A DNA stretch of 64,000 bases from Paenibacillus sp. R14(2021) (GTDB taxonomy: Bacteria; Bacillota; Bacilli; Paenibacillales; Paenibacillaceae), in contig NZ_CP080269.1 of assembly GCF_019431355.1 (NCBI RefSeq), positions 2,903,501 to 2,967,500 on the forward strand. The letters run 5' to 3'. The notes under the pieces are model-generated. The model was not told where the DNA came from. It did not search any database and was given only the letters and a program-made list of their open reading frames with translations. This document shows, piece by piece, positions 27,486 through 35,561 of the stretch. Positions within the stretch are counted from its first letter, which is position 1. Each line of letters begins with the position of its first letter. The translations under genes and the position numbers were made by a program.

Positions 27486-27528
27486 GCAATCACTCCGTTC
27501 TTTACCGGCAAATGGATTCCGCTAGCGG

Positions 27529-29043
27529 TCATAAGGTTACCCCATCCTTGAAAATCGCGATTTCTTTATATCCGTTATTCTCATTATGTGTCCGCGCCTC
27601 ACCCGAAGCGATCGCGATCATGGACTCCCACAAGCCATTCGTCATTTCGTCCATGGACGTTCCTTCGAGGAGTACCCCGGCATTATAGTCAATCCAGTTC
27701 TTTTTACGCTTAGCCAGCTCGGTGTTCGTCGAAATTTTCACGGTTGGGACCGGCCCTCCGAATGGTGTTCCTCTACCCGTGGTGAAGAAGACGATATGTG
27801 CGCCCGCCGCGGTAAGCGCCGTCACTGAAATCAAATCATTTCCCGGCGAATTCAACAAATTCAGCCCGGTCTTCGCGGCTCTTTCGCCATATGGCAGCAC
27901 GTCAGCAATGCGTGCGCGCCCTCCCTTTTGGGTGCAGCCGAGCGACTTCTCCTCCAGCGTGCTTATCCCCCCTGCCTTGTTGCCTGGGGAAGGGTTTTCG
28001 TATACGGGTTGATTATGCCTTATAAAATAGTGCTTAAAATCGTTAATGAGCAAGACGATTCGATTGAATACTTCTTCATCGCATGCACGATTCATGAGAA
28101 TCGTTTCCGCTCCGAACATCTCGGGAACTTCCGTCAGGAGTGCCGTGCCTCCTGCCGCTATAAGCCGATCTGATACAGCGCCGACGAGCGGGTTCGCCGT
28201 AATGCCGGACAAGCCGTCCGATCCGCCGCATTTTAGCCCAATCTTTAATTTGGATACCGGAAGCGGCTTTCTCGAGAAGGTTTCCGCATAGTCGACCAAT
28301 TCGCCGATTAGCTTTATTCCTTCCGCCAACTCATCTTCCGATTCCTGGGATTTCAAGAATTTGACTCTCTGCGGGTCGTAGTCTCCAATCACGGTCTTGA
28401 ACGATTCGATCTGATTGTTCTCGCATCCGAGGCCAACGACCAGCACGCCCGCGGCATTCGGGTGATGAACTAGAGAAGCCAGCAGCTTTTGGGTATGCTG
28501 AAGATCATCCCCCAGCTGGGAGCATCCAAACGGATGTGCAAAGTGAAATACGCCGTCTACTTTGTCGCCAAATAAGGTCTGCCCGCTTTTGGCCAGTAAC
28601 TCGCATGTTTTATTGATACATCCCACCGTGTTAATGATCCAAATTTCGTTGCGAATGCCGACTTCCCCATTGGGCCTCTCGTAGCCGCTAAATGTACGGA
28701 TAGAATCACCGGATGCTGCGAATGCGGCTTCTTTTGAATGCAGGGTTTGATCCACCGGATCATATCGATAGTCTAATATCCCGTCTAATCCGGTTTTCAG
28801 ATTATGCGTATGGACCCAAGTGCCTGGCGTTATCTCGACAATGGCTTTCCCGATGGAATACCCGAATTTACGCACGTCATCTCCGGAGAGGATCGCTGCG
28901 GCAGCGATTTTGTGACCTCGCCCAACTTCTTCCGTCACGGTAATAGAAGTCCCGTCCTCCAGCATCAGCTTCTCGCCTGCTGCTATTGGTTCGAGGGCAA
29001 CGATAACTTGATCGTCAGGCGACAAACGAACCCAAGGCTTCAT
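27529..29043 (-). CDS. uxaA: Altronate dehydratase
   Basis: 504 residues from the ATG at 29043, which overlaps the stop of uxaB (ATGA) and has GGAGGAGG upstream; a longer frame to 29187 lies inside uxaB. An N-terminal SAF domain (residues 1-90, ending in a HNLKTGL segment) is followed by the large catalytic domain with TVGCINKT, HPFGCSQLGDD, GLGCENNQ, LKCGGSDGLSG and NPSPGNKAGG. Dehydrates D-altronate to 2-keto-3-deoxy-D-gluconate. Full length for the two-domain family. Confidence 0.92.
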   Translation of the reverse strand: MKPWVRLSPDDQVIVALEPIAAGEKLMLEDGTSITVTEEVGRGHKIAAAAILSGDDVRKFGYSIGKAIVEITPGTWVHTHNLKTGLDGILDYRYDPVDQTLHSKEAAFAASGDSIRTFSGYERPNGEVGIRNEIWIINTVGCINKTCELLAKSGQTLFGDKVDGVFHFAHPFGCSQLGDDLQHTQKLLASLVHHPNAAGVLVVGLGCENNQIESFKTVIGDYDPQRVKFLKSQESEDELAEGIKLIGELVDYAETFSRKPLPVSKLKIGLKCGGSDGLSGITANPLVGAVSDRLIAAGGTALLTEVPEMFGAETILMNRACDEEVFNRIVLLINDFKHYFIRHNQPVYENPSPGNKAGGISTLEEKSLGCTQKGGRARIADVLPYGERAAKTGLNLLNSPGNDLISVTALTAAGAHIVFFTTGRGTPFGGPVPTVKISTNTELAKRKKNWIDYNAGVLLEGTSMDEMTNGLWESMIAIASGEARTHNENNGYKEIAIFKDGVTL

Positions 29044-30524
29044 CGCTCGCCTCCTCCTTCCCACTTCGTCCATGCCATGCAAACGGCTTCTTCCAGTCCC
29101 CGCCATTCGGTTAAATCTTCGCCCCAAAGCTCCGTTTGTTTCAGCAGCAGCACTGCAATGTTCTGCAATGTTCCGCCTCGCTCCCAAATGTCCGCCATTC
29201 GGTTCAAAGAATCAACATCGTCTCGTACGAGATACGTTCGGCCGTGGAGATTGCTGCCTTCGAATCCAGCCGCCGTACGACGAACAGCGTAATATCTGAG
29301 AAGCGCTGCCAAACCTGACGCGAGAATCTCAGGCGGCTCTTGCCCGAGCAGCGCATAGTGCTTCAACGAAGGGAGCAGGCGTACTTTAAACTTGGCCAAG
29401 CTATTCATCGCAATGTCTGCCAGTCGATGCCGGATGAACGGATTGTTGAATCGATCGAACACCGTATCCGCGTACCTATTCATCTCCTCTGTCGGGTAAG
29501 GAAGAGAAGGCAGGATTTCAGCTCTCACCAACGTCTGAATCTCTTGCCCATAAACGCGGTGTTCCATGATTTCCCGAACGTGTTCAATGCCATTCAGAAT
29601 ACCGATCGGCGCCATCCAAGTATGAGCGGCATTCAGAATCCGAACCTTCCGCTGCTGATAGGGACGAAGATTATCCGTCCAATGTACATTAAGCCCTGCC
29701 TGTTGAAGAGGCAATTGCTCATCCAATTCCACTTCGCCTTCGATTGCCCACAAGTGGTACGGCTCCGCGACCGTCAACATGCCGTCCGTATAGCCCCACT
29801 CATCGAACCATGCCTGCGCTTGATCTTCACTTGGATAACCCGTGACAATGCGATCGACAAGCGAGTTTAAGAAACGATTACTCGAACGCAGCCATTGGAT
29901 AAATGCATCCGGGAAGCCCCAATCCTCGCTATATTGAATGACGATGTCACGTAGAGCATCACCGTTTCTTTCCAGAAGCTCGCACGGCAGAAAGATTAAA
30001 CCTTTATCCGGCGCTCCGCCTAACGCTAAGTAGCGGCGATGCAGCAAAAATGCGATTTTCCCAGGAAACGAGGCGATCGGACCGTCTGTCAGCGGCTCGG
30101 GTTTGTAGACGATGCCTGCTTCCGTCGTATTCGAGATGACGAATTGCAGCGAATCGCTAGTCGCCAGTGCGATTAAACGGTTCCATTGCTCATAAGGATT
30201 AAAAACGTCGGTAAACACGGAAACAAGGGATGCTTGATCAACAATTTGGCCGCCCTCCAATCCGCGGACGACAAGCGTATAAAGTCCATCCTGTGCAGCC
30301 AATGTTTCGATGTTGTGTTTTCCGGATGGTCTTGGCTGGATAACGGCAACGCCTCCGGCGAACTTGCCCTGCTCCCTGCTGACTTGGAGCATCCAATCGA
30401 CGAAGCCCCTCAAAAAATTACCTTCGCCAATTTGTAGTACAGTAACCGGACTTTCCTTAGCGCCCTCCAAACAAAGCTTCTGTTCCCTTGTCAATACATG
30501 CCGGTTCAACGGTGACCTATTCAT
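29040..30524 (-). CDS. uxaB: Tagaturonate reductase (altronate oxidoreductase)
   Basis: 494 residues. Mannitol-dehydrogenase-family long-chain reductase: N-terminal Rossmann VLQIGEGNFLRGFVDWM, mid-chain SNTTEAG, then LPCELLERNGD, and RVLIVTGYP-like and NAAHTWMAPIG segments typical of UxaB. Reduces D-tagaturonate to D-altronate with NADH. ATG at 30524 has AAGGAG 11 nt upstream; an in-frame TTG at 30533 is too close to it. First gene of the four-gene operon, divergent from an AraC regulator. Confidence 0.92.
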   Translation of the reverse strand: MNRSPLNRHVLTREQKLCLEGAKESPVTVLQIGEGNFLRGFVDWMLQVSREQGKFAGGVAVIQPRPSGKHNIETLAAQDGLYTLVVRGLEGGQIVDQASLVSVFTDVFNPYEQWNRLIALATSDSLQFVISNTTEAGIVYKPEPLTDGPIASFPGKIAFLLHRRYLALGGAPDKGLIFLPCELLERNGDALRDIVIQYSEDWGFPDAFIQWLRSSNRFLNSLVDRIVTGYPSEDQAQAWFDEWGYTDGMLTVAEPYHLWAIEGEVELDEQLPLQQAGLNVHWTDNLRPYQQRKVRILNAAHTWMAPIGILNGIEHVREIMEHRVYGQEIQTLVRAEILPSLPYPTEEMNRYADTVFDRFNNPFIRHRLADIAMNSLAKFKVRLLPSLKHYALLGQEPPEILASGLAALLRYYAVRRTAAGFEGSNLHGRTYLVRDDVDSLNRMADIWERGGTLQNIAVLLLKQTELWGEDLTEWRGLEEAVCMAWTKWEGGGER

Positions 30525-30556
30525 AATCGACAAAACTCCTTTGGCTTGTCTCTGAA

Positions 30557-30683
30557 TATCCGTGCTCTTTGCAGCGTCATATGCTTCTCATTTTACATCT
30601 ATAAATGGATAATAAAATAACGTATTGTTGCAATTTTATTCCGAAATTTGATATTGTAGCATCAAAAGCATTCGATAGGAGCC
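30557..30683. promoter_or_regulatory. Divergent promoter region, uxaB / AraC gene
   Basis: AT-rich 127-bp gap between divergent starts. TTGCAA near 30633 and the imperfect symmetric TTGAT...ATCAA (about 30649-30666) are candidate promoter and operator parts. The exact sites are not secure. Confidence 0.4.
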
Positions 30684-30689
30684 ATGTAC

Positions 30690-31556
30690 ATGCATCCGAT
30701 TCGTAAGCCCTTTCAATTGGATCCCGTTTTCCCATTCGAACTCGTCTATAAAGGCATTCGATATTCAGAAACCGAACTGCCCGATCATTTGCATGACATG
30801 TACGAGGTGGTCTATGTTCACGCCGGGAGAGGCACCTTTTTTATTGACGATGCGCTTTACGAGAAAGAAGCCGGAGACTTATTCATCATACCGGGCAATA
30901 CCGTTCATCGCGCCTTTCCTTCTACTAACGATCCTATTATTTCCACCGCTATATTCTTTGCTCCATCCTTCGCACAAGCAGAATCGTTAGACGACGGGCA
31001 CGATCCGCTGAGCTGCTTTGATATCGCGCATAAATTCAAGCGCTATAAAATCGAGCTGCCTAGTGAATCTAGCAGGCAAATCGAAACATGGATCGAAGCG
31101 ATGGCTGATGAATGGGCCGGGAAGGAAATCGGCCATCGGCATGCAGTAAAGCTCCATTTACAGACGCTGCTGCTTGGCATTAGCCGCCTTCCTTTTACGA
31201 AAGACGCTGCTTCCTCACTAGCAGGGATGGGTCCGCAGTGGATCCATGAAGCACTGCAGCGTATCGTTCGTGATCCCGTTCAATGCGGTGGACTCCGCGA
31301 ACTGTCGGCCAAGGCATGCGTAAGCTCCGCACATTTCTCCCGCGTATTTAAGCAGCTCACAGGCATGAACCTGACCGACTACGTGAATGCGAAGCGAATC
31401 ATTCGCGCTAAGGAATTACTTCGCACAACGGATGACAATATCGAAACGATCGCGTTAATCTGCGGATTCCAGGGCCTGCCGCATTTCTATGAAGCGTTCA
31501 AGAAGTTAGCAGGCATGACGCCGCGGTCCTACCGCCTTAAGGAGAAATTACATTAA
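30690..31556 (+). CDS. AraC family transcriptional regulator with cupin sensor domain
   Basis: About 288 residues. N-terminal cupin-like sugar-binding domain (LPDHLHDMYEVVYVHAGRGTFF, then GDLFIIPGNTVHRAF); C-terminal AraC pair of helix-turn-helix units (LSAKACVSSAHFSRVFKQL and IETIALICGFQGLPHFYEAFKK). ATG at 30690 has AGGAG 8 nt upstream and is preferred to the ATG at 30684. Transcribed away from uxaB, so probably the sugar-responsive activator of that operon. Confidence 0.9.
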   Translation: MHPIRKPFQLDPVFPFELVYKGIRYSETELPDHLHDMYEVVYVHAGRGTFFIDDALYEKEAGDLFIIPGNTVHRAFPSTNDPIISTAIFFAPSFAQAESLDDGHDPLSCFDIAHKFKRYKIELPSESSRQIETWIEAMADEWAGKEIGHRHAVKLHLQTLLLGISRLPFTKDAASSLAGMGPQWIHEALQRIVRDPVQCGGLRELSAKACVSSAHFSRVFKQLTGMNLTDYVNAKRIIRAKELLRTTDDNIETIALICGFQGLPHFYEAFKKLAGMTPRSYRLKEKLH

Positions 31557-31624
31557 AAAAGAAGCAATGGCTCAAATTCATTTTTCGACTCGCTCCTCAT
31601 CTCTTCCCTTGATTAAAACACAAA

Positions 31625-31673
31625 TGACCCACAAGAGGGGTCACTTTTTTCAAAGTGTCCTTCTTGTGGGTCA
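31625..31673. repeat. Palindromic hairpin element, copy 1
   Basis: Outer stem TGACCCACAAGA / TCTTGTGGGTCA and inner stem GGTCACTTT / AAAGTGTCC. It shares TCACTT-n6-AAGTGTCCTTCTT with identical spacing with the hairpin at 55287-55334. Located after the AraC gene, where it can act as its terminator. Confidence 0.75.
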
Positions 31674-31696
31674 CAGTTCAACCTTCTTCGTTGGGT

Positions 31697-31830
31697 TACA
31701 CACTGCAAGCGACGCATAGCCTAACGGCAGCCATTGTAGGCATGGAACCAACCGGTTATTACTGGCTTAATCTCTCAAACTGGCTTTCCGAGCATTAATT
31801 TGAAGTGGTTCTAGTTTTGGGTAACCGCAA
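31697..31830 (+). mobile_element. IS110-type transposase remnant
   Basis: The frame reads LTAAIVGMEPTGYYWLNLS then NWLSEH, a stop, and FEVVLV. IVGMEPTG(H/Y)YW is the signature of the DEDD catalytic region of IS110-family transposases. Stop codons and lack of both ends show it is a dead fragment. Confidence 0.7.
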
Positions 31831-31921
31831 CAGTCTATAACATTAAAATATTGTCTCCACTGCTTTTCTTCGGCAGGTGTAAAGTCCTCATTCGTCCATC
31901 CGTCAATCCTTTTAAATTGCT

Positions 31922-32593
31922 TTAAAAGAAGCCTAAATTTCTAATTTCATATAAACTTGAAACCTCATAATCTGCCAAGTAATGGGGATCGACTACAGCA
32001 TTTTTGTAAATGCCGTTCGTTCGCTTAACGCAAACCGTTGTCCATCCTAAGCGTTTGGCCGTAATAAAGTCTTTATGTGAATTATCACCGATATACACAC
32101 ATGCGGCAGGAGAAATACCTAGCCCATTTGTCATAAGCATATATGGAATTGGACTAGGCTTCCAATACTGCCAACCTAGCTCATCCGAGTATACGATATA
32201 GTTTAAATAGAAGTGTATCCCTAAAGATTTTACTTTTTGCTTCTGCGCGACTAAAAACCCATCGGTGATTAATCCTGTCTTCGCTTTGGTTGAGGCATAC
32301 TGCAAGCACCATAGGGCATCCGGGTAAAGTTGAATCTGCGGAAGATGTTCACGATAGACCTTAAGCATCTGCAGGATCAATTCATAATCATATTGTACGT
32401 TCAATAAGTTCAAAGCTTCATTGAATATATTCCCTTTATGTCCTTTAGAGTAAAGCAGCATCGCTTCTTCGAAAAAACCTTGACGATTGAAACGTCTTCG
32501 AACCCAGCGGTCTAATTCCTGAAAACCGCTAATCACATACTCATTCTCGCTGTAAAGTGTATCGTCCAAATCAAACACAATGGCTTGTTTCAT
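31922..32593 (-). CDS. HAD family hydrolase
   Basis: 223 residues. HAD motif I VFDLDDTLYSE (nucleophile D8, D10), motif II LITDGF, and motif IV in VYIGDNSHKDFITAK. The type I cap domain lies between. A cytoplasmic phosphatase of small phosphorylated compounds, presumably acting on a precursor made by the preceding ATP-grasp protein or on a sugar phosphate of this glycan cluster. ATG overlaps the ATP-grasp stop (ATGA), so the two are coupled. Last gene of the island operon. Confidence 0.85.
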   Translation of the reverse strand: MKQAIVFDLDDTLYSENEYVISGFQELDRWVRRRFNRQGFFEEAMLLYSKGHKGNIFNEALNLLNVQYDYELILQMLKVYREHLPQIQLYPDALWCLQYASTKAKTGLITDGFLVAQKQKVKSLGIHFYLNYIVYSDELGWQYWKPSPIPYMLMTNGLGISPAACVYIGDNSHKDFITAKRLGWTTVCVKRTNGIYKNAVVDPHYLADYEVSSLYEIRNLGFF

Positions 32594-33576
32594 AGAAATT
32601 CGTCCTTATGAGCATAAAAGGCTTCATCATAGCGAAGCATGACTAACCCGTCCTGCCAATCATCCATATCCGTCCAATCCTCGGTCTGGTTTAAAAGCCA
32701 TTTAATTATGGTCTTACTATACTTAGCCCCAGCAGCTAAGGAAAGCGGGATCCCTCCGCCAAAGCGTGGATTGATTTCTATAAAAACGATTCTCTCTTCT
32801 CTAGTCACAAAGCACTGCAAAGTGATGCAGCCTATAGCACCAGGAAGCGCTTCAACCGCTTTCTTGGCTGCAGCCATAATGGCGAAGTTTTTCACCGTCA
32901 TCCCTTTGCTGACTTCACCCGCTCTTGTTTCCATTCGTAAACGCGGAACGGCTGCACGTGCTCTTCCTTGAAAATCCATCAAAACATCAATCGTATATTC
33001 TAGGCCTGTCACATATTCCTGAAGCAAGGGGTTAGGTGTATATTTCAGAAAAAATCGTAACTCCTCAGAGTTATTAATCTTTGTTACCCCTTTACTGCTG
33101 CTCCCGTTGGCGGGCTTTAACATCAGAGGATAATAGGCATCCGGATCAGATAGAATCTGTGCGGGATCTAACGTTTTAGGAGTGTTAAATTGAATACTCT
33201 CAAAAAAAGAAGCCGTATTTCTTTTGTCAAAACAAATACGGTTGACCTCCGAAGAACTAATGAGCACAAAAACTCCTATTTTCTCGAATTCATTGCGATG
33301 ATCCGCAAGCACTTGCAATTCAGGGTCGATTAGAGGGATCAATAGCTGAATTTCATGCTTTTTGCAAACTTCCAACAGGCTTGAAATGTAGTTAAATTCT
33401 GTTACGCAAGGAAGCAATTCATGGACATCTCCAACCTTGGCTGCAGGGGCAAATTTTTGCATATCCGCAGTGACGATGGTTCCCTCTATAACCAACTCAT
33501 TCAATGCTTCTTTAAAAGATCGGATTAAGGATACTCTCCTACCCGCACTGGTAAACAGAATATTGAATGCAGTCAT
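32590..33576 (-). CDS. ATP-grasp protein (carbamoyl-phosphate synthase-like)
   Basis: About 328 residues from ATG at 33576, which has AGGAGGTGA upstream; a longer frame to 33639 overlaps the previous gene and is rejected. N-terminal FTSAGRRVSLI with a Rossmann-like preATP-grasp domain; then LMLKPANGSSSKGV (ATP lysine and glycine-rich loop), and the metal-binding VFIEINPRFGGGIPLS. Such proteins join a carboxylate to an amine or activate it; in glycan clusters they often make unusual amide decorations. Substrate unknown. Confidence 0.85.
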   Translation of the reverse strand: MTAFNILFTSAGRRVSLIRSFKEALNELVIEGTIVTADMQKFAPAAKVGDVHELLPCVTEFNYISSLLEVCKKHEIQLLIPLIDPELQVLADHRNEFEKIGVFVLISSSEVNRICFDKRNTASFFESIQFNTPKTLDPAQILSDPDAYYPLMLKPANGSSSKGVTKINNSEELRFFLKYTPNPLLQEYVTGLEYTIDVLMDFQGRARAAVPRLRMETRAGEVSKGMTVKNFAIMAAAKKAVEALPGAIGCITLQCFVTREERIVFIEINPRFGGGIPLSLAAGAKYSKTIIKWLLNQTEDWTDMDDWQDGLVMLRYDEAFYAHKDEFL

Positions 33577-33604
33577 GTTGTGCACTTCACCTCCTGCCGT
33601 AGAT

Positions 33605-34573
33605 TCACCTAGTCTTTCCGGTAAACCTCCATAGCTCATCTACAAATTCTCTGACTCTTATATCGGTTGTATGGCGGGAATGAACCAACTCATAGCCCTT
33701 CTCCGCTATTGCATTTCTTGCATCTTCATGTCTCAGATAATACTGGGCCATATCCATAAAATTGCTTTTATTGATTTCAATAAACGTCTTCTTATGGATG
33801 AACCCCAAATCTTCTAATTCATGAAAACCGGAGGCTAATAGCAAGGTCCCGCAAGCCGGGATTTCAAAGTATTTTCCTACCGCGAAATCATACTTGGACC
33901 CGCACGTCAGGAACATTTTCGCTCGGTTGATTTCCTTCGCGTATTTTTCATCAATAAACAACCTCTTTTTCTCTTTTTCCGAAACCCATTTATACCCCGG
34001 ATGCCCATGTGAAACAAATCCTTTAACATTTTGCATTTCACGGTAAATCTTTTTACGAAGAGGGTACAATTGATTGATTTTGCCCATCATTAAATAATCA
34101 ATGGTTTTCTCTACTTTATATCTGCGAAATACCGGCTTATAAACATGATTCGGCAACCATCTAAATCGATTACGGTATTGCGGAAAATAGTTCAAAAAGG
34201 CGTCACGATAGTGGGCGAAGACCAACTCGATTTTATGCTCTTTCACGTAACTAGAGAAATCATTATTGATTCTGTTGACATCGTGAAATAAAATTCCCTT
34301 TGGAATGTTTACTGTATTCATTCCGGTCGGGAGCCCATAGACACCTCGAATAGATTCAAAATCATCGAAAAAAATAAAATCTGGAACGAATTCCAATTTA
34401 TTTAAAATATCAGGCAGGTGTCCTCCGTTTTTTTTCTTACCGTCTCGCACCCCTAGCTTAAAATGAACCCTAACATCCGGCAGCTTAGCTAGTTCCAATT
34501 TAAAATAATGATCGGGTTTGTAGGTGAAAGTAGACCAATTAATTGTAAAATATAAGATATTTAATTTATTCAA
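33605..34573 (-). CDS. CgeB-like glycosyltransferase-type protein, copy A
   Basis: About 322 residues. Two Rossmann-like halves; the C-terminal CGSKYDFAVGKYFEIPACGTLLL block is typical of CgeB/spore-maturation-type GT4-like glycosyltransferases. Start is TTG at 34573 with AAGGAG 9 nt upstream, matching the start of its tandem paralogue. It lies immediately downstream of copy B; the last 110 residues of both differ at only about six positions, whereas the first 200 are far more diverged. Probably adds sugars to a cell or spore surface glycan. Confidence 0.8.
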   Translation of the reverse strand: MNKLNILYFTINWSTFTYKPDHYFKLELAKLPDVRVHFKLGVRDGKKKNGGHLPDILNKLEFVPDFIFFDDFESIRGVYGLPTGMNTVNIPKGILFHDVNRINNDFSSYVKEHKIELVFAHYRDAFLNYFPQYRNRFRWLPNHVYKPVFRRYKVEKTIDYLMMGKINQLYPLRKKIYREMQNVKGFVSHGHPGYKWVSEKEKKRLFIDEKYAKEINRAKMFLTCGSKYDFAVGKYFEIPACGTLLLASGFHELEDLGFIHKKTFIEINKSNFMDMAQYYLRHEDARNAIAEKGYELVHSRHTTDIRVREFVDELWRFTGKTR

Positions 34574-34610
34574 GATCAACTTCTCCTTAAGGTCTTAGTT
34601 CGTTATGAAT

Positions 34611-35561
34611 CTATTCCTGCCTAGTCTTTCCGGTAAACTTCCATAGCTCATCTACAAATTCTCTGACTCTTATATCGGTTGTATGGCGGGAACGAACCAA
34701 CTCATAGCCCTTCTCCGTTATTGCATTTCTTACATCTTCATGTCTCAGATAATACTGGGCCTTATCCATAAAATTGCTTTTATTGATTTCAATAAACGTC
34801 TTCTTATGGATGAACCCCAAATCTTCTAATTCATTAAAACCGGAGGCTAACAGCAAGGTCCCGCAAGCCGGGATTTCAAAGTATTTTCCTACCGCGAAAT
34901 CATACTTGGACCCGCATGTCAGGAACATTTTCGCTCGGTTGATTTCCTTCGCATAATTTTGGTCTAGATACAGTGTTTCTTTTTCATTATTTGTAAACCA
35001 TCTATATCCCGGATGCTCGTGTGAAACAAAACCTTCTAACTTATGCATTTTACGGATTATTTCTTTACGAAGAGGGTAATAGTCTTTGACTCTGCCCATC
35101 ATTAAATAATCAATAGTCTTCTGAACATTGTATCTGTGGAAAACCGGTTTATAAGCATGATTTGGCAGCCATCTCAACCGGTCATGATATTTCGGGAAAT
35201 ATTTGAGAAATGCATCACGGTAGTGGACGAAGATCAAATCAATCTTGTTCTCTTTGACGTAACTTCTGAAAGTATCATTGGATCTGTTGACATCGTGAAA
35301 TAAAATACCTTTTGGGATGCTTACTTTATTCATACCGGTGGGGAGTGCGGACAAATTACGACTATGTTTAAAATTATCCATATAAATAAAATCAGGAATA
35401 AAGTCCAACGTACTAAGAATATCCGGTAAATACCCACCTTGTTCCCTGAAATGAACATGAACATCCGGCAGAGTAGCCAATTCCAGTTTGAAATAATGAT
35501 CAGGTTTATAAGTGTATGTCGACCAATCGATTGTAAAATATAAAATATTTAGTTTATTCAA
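34611..35561 (-). CDS. CgeB-like glycosyltransferase-type protein, copy B
   Basis: 316 residues, tandem paralogue of the next gene in the operon. It starts with the same NKLNILYFTI.WST.TYKPDHYF segment and ends with the same CGSKYDFAVGKYFEIPACG domain. TTG start overlaps the stop of the dehydratase gene (TTGA). Relative to copy A it lacks a six-residue insertion near residue 38. Spore-maturation-type CgeB proteins glycosylate the spore crust in Bacillus; the same role here is inference. Confidence 0.8.
   Translation of the reverse strand: MNKLNILYFTIDWSTYTYKPDHYFKLELATLPDVHVHFREQGGYLPDILSTLDFIPDFIYMDNFKHSRNLSALPTGMNKVSIPKGILFHDVNRSNDTFRSYVKENKIDLIFVHYRDAFLKYFPKYHDRLRWLPNHAYKPVFHRYNVQKTIDYLMMGRVKDYYPLRKEIIRKMHKLEGFVSHEHPGYRWFTNNEKETLYLDQNYAKEINRAKMFLTCGSKYDFAVGKYFEIPACGTLLLASGFNELEDLGFIHKKTFIEINKSNFMDKAQYYLRHEDVRNAITEKGYELVRSRHTTDIRVREFVDELWKFTGKTRQE

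Larger units (their letters stand above)
31557..31921. other. Gap with hairpin and insertion-sequence debris
   Basis: Holds a long palindromic hairpin (31625-31673), a decayed IS110-type transposase piece on the plus strand (about 31697-31830), and an overlapping coding-like minus-strand frame that ends near 31772. No intact gene. Confidence 0.6.

Noticed and set aside
33577..33639. Extended start of the ATP-grasp gene
   Set aside because: Overlaps the end of the CgeB-like gene; AGGAGGTGA lies correctly before ATG 33576.
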